From Niastella soli (lineage in GTDB: Bacteria > Bacteroidota > Bacteroidia > Chitinophagales > Chitinophagaceae), in the NCBI RefSeq assembly GCF_017742245.1, contig NZ_JAGHKO010000014.1, positions 372,001 through 436,000 of the forward strand: DNA of 64,000 nt, read 5' to 3'. Shown here one piece after another: positions 57,292 to 64,000 of the stretch; position 1 is the first letter of the stretch; the number at the start of each line of letters is the position of its first letter. The position numbers were made by a program, and so were the translations under genes. The notes under the pieces are model-generated. The model was not told where the DNA came from. It did not search any database and saw only the letters and a program-made list of their open reading frames with translations.

Positions 57292-58659
57292 TCATCTTCT
57301 TTCGTTTTGATACATCAGCTTATTGAACCGGATCACCTGCTCCGGTATCGGTAATGCGTATTTGCCGCTGTTGGGAAACAGCTCATAGCTATTCTCCTGT
57401 ACTTTATGCTTCAGTGTTAGCAAAGGACCCTTTTTGTTTAACCGTCGGATATCAGTCCACCTGATGCCACGGAAAACAAGCTCCTTTCTCCTTTCCAGCA
57501 AAATTATCTGCAACGCCTCTTCAGGTGTGGCTGCAGTATAGGGAATATATTGTCCTGTTTTCCAACGGCTTTTTAATAATTTATTTAAAAGATCGAGCCC
57601 TGTATTTACATCGCCCAGCCGCGCATTACATTCCGCTGCGATCAAATACAGCTCCGAAATACCCATACCCGTAAACGGATGTAATTTGCCATAGTAGCTG
57701 GCTTTAAAAGAAGCCGGCGAAAGCCTTGTAAAAAACACCGTCCGGCGCAGATCACCGGGGGAATATTCGGCCAGCAAGCCTGAATCCACCAACGCCTGTC
57801 TTTTAACCATTGCATCATACAAAACATCTCCATCGCCAGCCATCCGGCTTTGGTAAAGCGTTTCAATATTGGTGGTGGCGAATGGCAAATTGGGCATGTA
57901 TAAACCGGTATTAAAATCTATCAGGGTATCAAATAACGCCAATGATCCGGAGGCGTCATCTAGCGCTTCTTTATAAGCGCCCATACTTAAATACACGCGT
58001 GCGCGTAAGGCATAGGCTGCCGGCCGGTTGCTTCTATTGCGATGCACGGGGTCAATCCCTGCAGGCAAGAGATCAATAGCGTTCGTCAGATCTTCAAGTA
58101 CCCTGTCATAAACAGCCTTCACCGTACCCCGCGGCAGCGCTTCATCCCGATCGATCGTCAGGCGAAGCGGAATACCCGGATAATCCCCGGCAGTAAGGGA
58201 ATCATACGGCAGGGTAAACACCTGGGCTGCATTAAAAAAAGCAAAGGCCCGTTTAAACAGGGCATCCCCGGCTAAGGGAGCTAACAGCTTATCATCGATG
58301 CTGCCACGCAACCGGTCTACTCCTTTCAACACATTGTTTGCATAAAAGGCCTGGGTGTAGGCGTTATTCCAGTCGGGGACCTCCTCTTCCTGATCAAATG
58401 AAAAATCGGCATACTTATAGGCATTGGTTATGCTTTGCTTCATACCCGGGAAGGCAGCATCGGTAAAGTAAAACTCATCGGCACAGATAAAATTTAATGA
58501 GGTGGTTGAGGCAAACACCTCCTCATTATCCAACAAGGCCTGCATATCCCCGGGCGTGGTGGGCACAATAATGGCTGTAGTGGGGTTTTCTTTTAACAGC
58601 TCTTCTTTATTACAGGCTATAATTTGCCATAAAACAAAAAGCGCAACAGTATATTTCAT
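57292..58659 (-). CDS. SusD/RagB family lipoprotein (second locus)
   Basis: A 455-residue SusD-like protein. The N-terminus VALFVLWQIIAC is a lipobox signal (Cys16). Family segments are LFKRAFAFFNAAQVFTLPYD, the RPAAYALRARVYLSMGAYKEALD TPR region and the C-terminal LLERRKELVFRGIRWTDIRRLN. It forms the lid of the SusC transporter encoded 18 bp upstream. No degradative enzyme is linked inside the window, so the nutrient is unknown. Confidence 0.93.
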   Translation of the reverse strand: MKYTVALFVLWQIIACNKEELLKENPTTAIIVPTTPGDMQALLDNEEVFASTTSLNFICADEFYFTDAAFPGMKQSITNAYKYADFSFDQEEEVPDWNNAYTQAFYANNVLKGVDRLRGSIDDKLLAPLAGDALFKRAFAFFNAAQVFTLPYDSLTAGDYPGIPLRLTIDRDEALPRGTVKAVYDRVLEDLTNAIDLLPAGIDPVHRNRSNRPAAYALRARVYLSMGAYKEALDDASGSLALFDTLIDFNTGLYMPNLPFATTNIETLYQSRMAGDGDVLYDAMVKRQALVDSGLLAEYSPGDLRRTVFFTRLSPASFKASYYGKLHPFTGMGISELYLIAAECNARLGDVNTGLDLLNKLLKSRWKTGQYIPYTAATPEEALQIILLERRKELVFRGIRWTDIRRLNKKGPLLTLKHKVQENSYELFPNSGKYALPIPEQVIRFNKLMYQNERR

Positions 58660-58677
58660 AACCAGTTTGTATCTAGT

Positions 58678-61600
58678 TTAAAAAGTACATTTTACCCCCA
58701 CCGTTATATTCCGGGGTGCGGGATAACCGGTGAGATAATCCGGGTCAATATTACCCGGTGCCGCCTTCCAGATAGGCCCCAGATTCCGCCCATACAAATA
58801 AAAGCTCATCGCTTGCAGCTTCCACTTTTTCACGATGGGAGAAGGCATATTATATTGGAACGACACATCATGCAGCCGCACCTGATCGCCTTTGACCACC
58901 AGGGGTTCTGCGTTGGTATAAAACAACTCTCTGTCCGGATTATTTGCTTTTACCGCGGGAACATTGGTATTGTTTTCCTGGCCGGCTTGCCAACGACTGG
59001 AATAATCATTCAAACCAGCAAATGCAACAAACAACGGGTCCGTGTAATTGACAGAGCTGCGTCGGAGATAATAATTAAACTTACCAATAAGGGTAAAGGA
59101 GACCGTAAATTGTCCATAACTCAGGGAAGTGAACCAACTGCCAAAAACAGTGGGCACGGCCGAACCTTTTCGCACCAGGTTATCAGCCGAGGTATCAACC
59201 AGTACACTATAATTTTTGTTCTTTTCTCCATTCAGGTATCCCAGCGGGTCTCCCACCGCATCTAACCCCGCCCACCTGAATGCATACAGGGAATAAACCG
59301 GGGCGCCTTCCTTTGGCGTAACATATTTTGGATCTGCATATACCCAAGCCTGGGTAACAGGCGCATCATAATGAATAACCTTATTGGTGGTTTTGCTTAA
59401 CAGCAATAAATTATTCAATCGCCATTTCCGGCCAAGGGAGTGGTTGGTTTGTATGCTGGCATCAAAACCGCAGCCGTCCATGGCGGCATTGTTGCCCCAG
59501 AAAAAGCTACTGCCCAGCGAAGGGTCTTGAGCACCGGGCCCCAATAAGAACTTTGACTTACGGTGGTAATACTCAAACCCCAACTCTAGTTGTTTCCTAC
59601 TATCTGACAGTTCTACACCCGCATTGAATAATTTACTTTTTTCCCAGCGGAGAAAGGGGTTATCGGGACTAATGATCCCCATGGGAATGGCGCCATACCG
59701 ATTCACAGGTGCTGCCAGTGCGGAAGTATAAGCGGTGGTGCTTTTATCAACATTTCCACTGGAGCCATAGGAAGCCCGGATTATGCAATTAGTTAAAAAC
59801 GGTAAGGGATAAAACGTTTCATCCCCGACATTCCATTTAAACCCCACCGAACCCAGGGGAACCGTCTGGTTATTTGTTTTAACCCCAAAGAGATTGGATT
59901 GATCCATCCGTCCGCTGACCGAGAACGTATATTTGCGCCACACTGTGACTGCCCCATTGGCAAATGCGGAAGGAAAATAATCAAATCGGGCGCCCATATG
60001 ATTCAGGTTGGGAACGGTTGCCATTGTATACTGATCATACAACAACGGGTAACTGCCCTCAAAATTTGTAGCCGCCACGGCCCGATCGCGGTCACCAAAA
60101 TACCCGAAATAACGCATCACGGAAGTGTCTGTTTTAAACCTTCCGACCTCTATGCCGCCTAAAGCCAAAATTCGAAAATTTCTATTTTTATTCTTTTCAA
60201 AATTTAGTTGTAGACGTGCCTTATTGGCCGTATAGGCATTGGTTTCCCAGTCCAGGATCCCGCCCGGCGGGATGAGGTATTCCGCTCCCCCCCTGTTTTC
60301 GACAGCAAATTTATTTTGCAAATTCCGGGCATAGTAAGAAGCGCTCCCTTTGACCTCATTCAGCTCATCTGATCCCTGCTGGTGTTCTAGAATAAGCTGA
60401 GCGGTTAAATAGCTGGTCAGTTGTAATTTACCGGTAATGGTCAACCGGGTGTGGCTTCCTTTTGTAAAAGCGGCATTCTCGTTGTATTCCTGCAAAGGGC
60501 GGTATGCCCAGTCCTGCACTATACCTTTTACACTATCCTTATACTGATCATTCAGGTCACGAGGCACATCGTTTGGGTCGCCCATCACATTCTTCAATTC
60601 GGAATAAGGATAAAGCCGGTCTGGCATGGGATGGGTCTTGGAACGGGTATCGGTAAAAAAACCCTGGATGCCCAACTCATAATTTTTTTTACTGAAGTTT
60701 AGATTCCCTGTTAAGGAAATGCGTTGCCGGTAGGAATTTACCTGGGTGCGGTTCTCATTTTCAAACCCACCGCCTAAATAATATTTCAAATTGGCGGTGC
60801 CGCCGGTTACACTTAAGTTATGCCTGTTGGTAACCCCGGTCTGGTACAACCGGCTCAGGTCATAACGTACATCCTTTGCACGCAGGGTATTAAGCTGGGC
60901 TTCCATGTCCTTATCTGTCATGTTTCCCAGCTTATTCTGTTGTCTTATTTCCACATCGGGTGGTACTAACGCATAATAGGAGCTCAACCTTTCTATAAAA
61001 TAGTTTTGGTCAAAAAGCTCTTTATTCACCTCGATAAAATCATTTGCGCTTGGAAACGGGAGGTACCATAGATCGGGCTTTGCCGTTATAGTGAGGGCAC
61101 TGTTCCATTCTAACACCGGCTTATTCAATTCGCTACCTTTTTTGGTAGTCAGCACAACAACGCCATTTCCGGCACGAGCCCCCCAGATAGAGGTAGCTGC
61201 CGCATCCTTTAACACTGTAATACTTTCGATATCGTTGGGATTGATGTTATCTATATTACCATAATAAGGTAAATTATCCAGCACGTACAAAGGCTCGGTA
61301 TTAGCTGAGATGGTACTTTGTCCGCGCACCGCAATAAAAGGGAGATTGGTACCGGGCATGCGGTTTTTATTAAGCAGCACCCCTCCCCCCCGGCCTTCTA
61401 TTTTGTCCAGAATGGAGGTAGTAACCTGTCGTTCCAGTTGTTTTTTGGTAATGGGTGAGAAAGAACCAGTAACGCGTTCTTTGGGGAGGTATTGGTAACC
61501 GGTGTTGACCTTATAAACGGGGTCCTGTGTGGCCGGATTGATCTTCATTTTGATAGTTACCAGCGTATCACCATACTGTTCATGGAGATACGTCTCAAAC

Positions 61601-62076
61601 CCCACACAACTAAATTCAATAAATGGATCACAGGTAGCCTCCAGCAGCATGAACTCGCCGTTCTCATTTGTCATGCATTTATGAATGACGCCTGCGACCG
61701 TTACACCTGCAATGGGCTTACCCTCTGGATCGGTTACCCGACCCGTTACATTTTTGGGGACCACCATAATGATGGCAGGTGATAACCTGTAATTTACCGG
61801 CTGCTTTTTAAAGGCCAGATCAAGCACCTCTTCGAGCGTAGCATTGTCTTTGTTGATGGTGACCGAAACAGTATACTTTGAACATTCAGCGTCCATCAAA
61901 AAACGCAGCCCGGCACGATTAGACAGGTCCCGCACTACCTTATAGAGGGATTCATTATCATAGTGCGCTGAAATGAGCTTCTTTGGGGCGTGTTGTTGCC
62001 CCTGGCTATACCCCTTGGTCACTACAACCAAGCATACCATAGCAGTAAATACCATTACTTTAATCATCTTAACCAA
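58678..62076 (-). CDS. SusC/RagA family TonB-dependent transporter with STN domain (second locus)
   Basis: An 1132-residue transporter. The signal peptide (1-25) is followed by an STN domain (about 38-106), a carboxypeptidase-regulatory-like domain (110-175), a plug (about 200-330) with EPLYVLDNLPYYG, IESITVLKDAAATSIWGARAG and GVVVLTTKKG, and a barrel ending in NITVGVKCTF. The STN domain marks it as a signalling transporter controlled through the FecR and sigma genes upstream. The plug contains a G7 run (61385-61391 on the plus strand as C) in the codons for Gly-rich EGRGGG. Confidence 0.95.
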   Translation of the reverse strand: MVKMIKVMVFTAMVCLVVVTKGYSQGQQHAPKKLISAHYDNESLYKVVRDLSNRAGLRFLMDAECSKYTVSVTINKDNATLEEVLDLAFKKQPVNYRLSPAIIMVVPKNVTGRVTDPEGKPIAGVTVAGVIHKCMTNENGEFMLLEATCDPFIEFSCVGFETYLHEQYGDTLVTIKMKINPATQDPVYKVNTGYQYLPKERVTGSFSPITKKQLERQVTTSILDKIEGRGGGVLLNKNRMPGTNLPFIAVRGQSTISANTEPLYVLDNLPYYGNIDNINPNDIESITVLKDAAATSIWGARAGNGVVVLTTKKGSELNKPVLEWNSALTITAKPDLWYLPFPSANDFIEVNKELFDQNYFIERLSSYYALVPPDVEIRQQNKLGNMTDKDMEAQLNTLRAKDVRYDLSRLYQTGVTNRHNLSVTGGTANLKYYLGGGFENENRTQVNSYRQRISLTGNLNFSKKNYELGIQGFFTDTRSKTHPMPDRLYPYSELKNVMGDPNDVPRDLNDQYKDSVKGIVQDWAYRPLQEYNENAAFTKGSHTRLTITGKLQLTSYLTAQLILEHQQGSDELNEVKGSASYYARNLQNKFAVENRGGAEYLIPPGGILDWETNAYTANKARLQLNFEKNKNRNFRILALGGIEVGRFKTDTSVMRYFGYFGDRDRAVAATNFEGSYPLLYDQYTMATVPNLNHMGARFDYFPSAFANGAVTVWRKYTFSVSGRMDQSNLFGVKTNNQTVPLGSVGFKWNVGDETFYPLPFLTNCIIRASYGSSGNVDKSTTAYTSALAAPVNRYGAIPMGIISPDNPFLRWEKSKLFNAGVELSDSRKQLELGFEYYHRKSKFLLGPGAQDPSLGSSFFWGNNAAMDGCGFDASIQTNHSLGRKWRLNNLLLLSKTTNKVIHYDAPVTQAWVYADPKYVTPKEGAPVYSLYAFRWAGLDAVGDPLGYLNGEKNKNYSVLVDTSADNLVRKGSAVPTVFGSWFTSLSYGQFTVSFTLIGKFNYYLRRSSVNYTDPLFVAFAGLNDYSSRWQAGQENNTNVPAVKANNPDRELFYTNAEPLVVKGDQVRLHDVSFQYNMPSPIVKKWKLQAMSFYLYGRNLGPIWKAAPGNIDPDYLTGYPAPRNITVGVKCTF

Positions 62077-62383
62077 TCACCCGGCTTGTTGCAGCAACCA
62101 ATCCAATGTGACGTTATCGCAATAAAATCTGTTTCCAGACCAGCCAGGATTTGTTTTAATAGGTTAAAGAAAAAATAATTAAACGCGTCCATTACTCACA
62201 AACCCCACGGACCAGACAGGCCCGCAGGGTGAAAGCACAGGATGGATAAGTGTCAGGAAAAAGGTTAAGCTAGATAGGTAAGGTCAAGTTAGATAGGATC
62301 GGCCTTTAACCAAAAAACTAAAGACCTAAGATTGAATGGCTAAGGATTTGAAAGAATGACGCAAGGTGCAGCCGGGATGAAGG
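62077..62383. other. Intergenic region upstream of the second SusC
   Basis: About 310 bp. It holds two 18-bp direct-repeat units with 19-bp period at 62261-62278 and 62280-62297 (core TTAAGCTAGATAGG). No hairpin terminator or gene is recognised. Confidence 0.5.
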
Positions 62384-63625
62384 TCATGGTAATGGTTGTA
62401 TAATTATTTTTTTTCCTTCTCTGGTAAATTTGATCCCGGACCGGTCATGTAAATACCCCAGGATCATTTCAACGGGATCACTATGATAAAACTCTCCATT
62501 AAACGTTTTGGTGGGAATAGTCCCTTTGTATTCCACCTCCAGATCGTACCAGCGGCACAACTGATCAATGATCGATTTAACATCATCGTTCTCAAAAACA
62601 AACTTGCCGCTTTTCCAGGCTGTGGCTTTATTGATCGAAGCCGAGCCTGTTATTTTTTCCAGTTTCTTCTTTTTGGTGAGCACCGCCTGTTCGCCGGGCT
62701 TCAGGGTGATAGATTGTTTATCATCCATCTTCGTCACCGTAACCTTTCCTTCCACCAGCGAGGTGCGCACAATACTGTCTTCTGCATAGGCCTGGATATT
62801 GAATTTGGTGCCATGTACTTCCAGTTTCAAACCAGGTGTTAGTACATAAAATGGTCGTTTACCGTCTTTTACCACATCAAAATAGGCTTCACCGGTTACC
62901 GATACCAATCGTTTACTACCGTCGAATGCCGAAGCAAAGAATACGGAAGAGGCACTGTTCAGCCATACTCTGCTGCCATCGGGTAACCACACCGGGTAAA
63001 ACCCGCCTTTTAAGGTCAGTACTGTTTGTACCGTATCGGGTAACGGGAGATCACTCCGCCGGGCAACCGGGAACGCCAATCCACTGTCGCTTTTTGTTAC
63101 CGGCATGCCATCGGAATACCCTACCACACCGTTCGGTTGTTCATCCAGCGAAACAACCAGGTTAGCCGCCCGCTTCCAATAAGCTTTAACGGGTTTGGGC
63201 GTATAACTGGCATACTGGATGGTAGACGCAGCAGGCGTCACCGGCGGTACTACGTCTTGTTCCCGGTGTTGCCAGAGATACCAGGCAACAAACCCTGCCA
63301 GGGGAAACACCACCGCAGCAGCCGCTACCCGGTATTTTCTCCAGACCGTGTATTTATTATGTAAGGGGTAAGCCGCTTCTTTATTCCTATCCCTGAGGTG
63401 GTGTGCTGCTTCAATTTTCTGCCAGGAAGCATCCACCTGTGCTTCGGCGTTCTGCATCCCCTTTACTGCCGCCATGATCCGGCGACGGTCTGTCAATGCC
63501 TGAAAGAGCTTTTGGTTGGTTGGATCCTGCAGGAGCTGATCTAATTCAAGTTGGTCATTTTTGGAAAGGTCATCTGTCAGGTGCCTGAATGCCAATTCAG
63601 CTATCCTGGTTTTCGTTGTAGCCAT
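62384..63625 (-). CDS. FecR family anti-sigma factor (second locus)
   Basis: A 413-residue FecR protein. The cytoplasmic N-terminal domain is followed by a transmembrane helix (about 98-118), a periplasmic FecR domain (GEAYFDVVKDGKRPFYV, GTKFNIQAYAED) and a DUF4974/STN-like C-terminus (FENDDVKSIIDQLCRWYDLEVEYKG). The segment between membrane helix and FecR domain is longer than in the first locus. It should control the partial sigma factor upstream and read out the second SusC. Confidence 0.93.
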   Translation of the reverse strand: MATTKTRIAELAFRHLTDDLSKNDQLELDQLLQDPTNQKLFQALTDRRRIMAAVKGMQNAEAQVDASWQKIEAAHHLRDRNKEAAYPLHNKYTVWRKYRVAAAAVVFPLAGFVAWYLWQHREQDVVPPVTPAASTIQYASYTPKPVKAYWKRAANLVVSLDEQPNGVVGYSDGMPVTKSDSGLAFPVARRSDLPLPDTVQTVLTLKGGFYPVWLPDGSRVWLNSASSVFFASAFDGSKRLVSVTGEAYFDVVKDGKRPFYVLTPGLKLEVHGTKFNIQAYAEDSIVRTSLVEGKVTVTKMDDKQSITLKPGEQAVLTKKKKLEKITGSASINKATAWKSGKFVFENDDVKSIIDQLCRWYDLEVEYKGTIPTKTFNGEFYHSDPVEMILGYLHDRSGIKFTREGKKIIIQPLP

Positions 63626-63761
63626 ATACCCAGTATTAGTGATGATAACTAGATTAAGGTTTATTCCCTGCTACCTATAAAGAGACAAAACCGGCCTCGA
63701 TCTTTCACTTACTGGTAACTTTTTTTTAAAAAAATGAGAAAGGAGCTGCTAAGGACGCCTG

Positions 63762-64000
63762 TTAGGTGGGCGGAAAAAATAGTAAGAGTATGATTATAAT
63801 GCTTTTATCTTTCAGGATTTGATACATTCTTTTAAGCGCCCGGTTCTTTATAATGTACACCGCGTTATTAGTAGTATTTAACAGCCGGGCAACTTCATCA
63901 CTCTTTGTTCCTTTTAAAAAGAGTTCTTCCAACACAAAGGAGTAGTTGTCGGGCAATGTTTTCATTGCCTCTCTTATCAGGTTATAATACTCTGCTTTTA
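63762..64000 (-). CDS. ECF-type sigma factor, 3' part (runs off the window)
   Basis: The frame is open through the right edge. The visible part contains sigma region 4: a LIREAMKTLPDNYSFVLEELF helix, then LKGTKSDEVARLLNTTNNAVYIIKNRA, the helix-turn-helix that binds the -35 region. It ends in a hydrophobic tail (IIIILLLFFPPT), as does the first sigma factor. It lies 136 bp upstream of the FecR gene in the standard order. Region 2 is outside the window. Confidence 0.85.
   Translation of the reverse strand, partial: KAEYYNLIREAMKTLPDNYSFVLEELFLKGTKSDEVARLLNTTNNAVYIIKNRALKRMYQILKDKSIIIILLLFFPPT

Noticed and set aside
61380-61391. G7/G4 run inside the second SusC as a phase-variable switch
   Set aside because: The run encodes a normal Gly-rich plug segment and is short; no evidence of slippage.

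Overview
The window looks like a chromosomal segment of a Bacteroidota bacterium, most likely Chitinophagaceae (Chitinophaga/Niastella-like). The grounds are two sigma/FecR/SusC/SusD loci, DUF4974-type FecR proteins, candidate promoters of the TAnnTTTG type, many lipoproteins, a DUF6520-like small secreted protein, and very large YD-repeat (RHS) toxin genes with a DUF6443-like region. No tRNA, rRNA, CRISPR array or intact transposase gene was seen.

Layout. (1) 0-8.5 kb: a minus-strand nutrient-uptake locus: ECF sigma factor, FecR anti-sigma factor, SusC, SusD and a thioredoxin-like protein. (2) 8.5-13 kb: small accessory genes: a RibD/DHFR-like reductase, a lipoprotein, an exported alpha/beta hydrolase whose 5' end and promoter are duplicated upstream of the reductase, a truncated lipocalin-like ORF, and a superinfection-immunity-like membrane protein between palindromic intergenic repeats. 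(3) 13-18 kb: a collapsed toxin locus, with two DUF4329 RHS tips that have lost their large N-terminal parts, each followed by a member of the same lipoprotein family (candidate immunity), plus two further lipoproteins. (4) 18.4-23 kb: a GH127 beta-L-arabinofuranosidase-like enzyme and a DPP4/S9B peptidase. (5) 23-48 kb: two intact polymorphic-toxin modules in tandem on the minus strand. Each has an exported YD-repeat partner (about 1200-1330 aa), an RHS toxin carrier (about 2040-2120 aa) and an immunity candidate. Module A ends in a papain/NlpC-like cysteine-hydrolase-like tip with an exported immunity candidate. Module B ends in a GIY-YIG/URI-like nuclease tip with a cytosolic Imm26-like protein. 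A tail-fibre-like coiled-coil protein heads module A and a coiled-coil outer-membrane barrel protein lies between the modules. (6) 48-64 kb: a hybrid sensor kinase, a Tat-exported molybdenum hydroxylase pair (IorA/IorB-like) with a diheme cytochrome, a sulfatase, an M57 metalloprotease, small proteins, and a second SusD/SusC/FecR/sigma locus that runs off the right edge.

The most interesting material is the toxin island. One 21-bp-period direct-repeat element stands upstream of module A, of the gene before module B, of the collapsed module, and also of the IorA/IorB operon, which suggests one shared regulator. The collapsed module shows a readable deletion junction where the start of a partner gene is fused to a toxin tip. 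The predicted compartment of each immunity candidate (lipoprotein, exported or cytosolic) matches the predicted site of action of its toxin tip. All functional calls come from motifs and comparison within the window; no database search was run.
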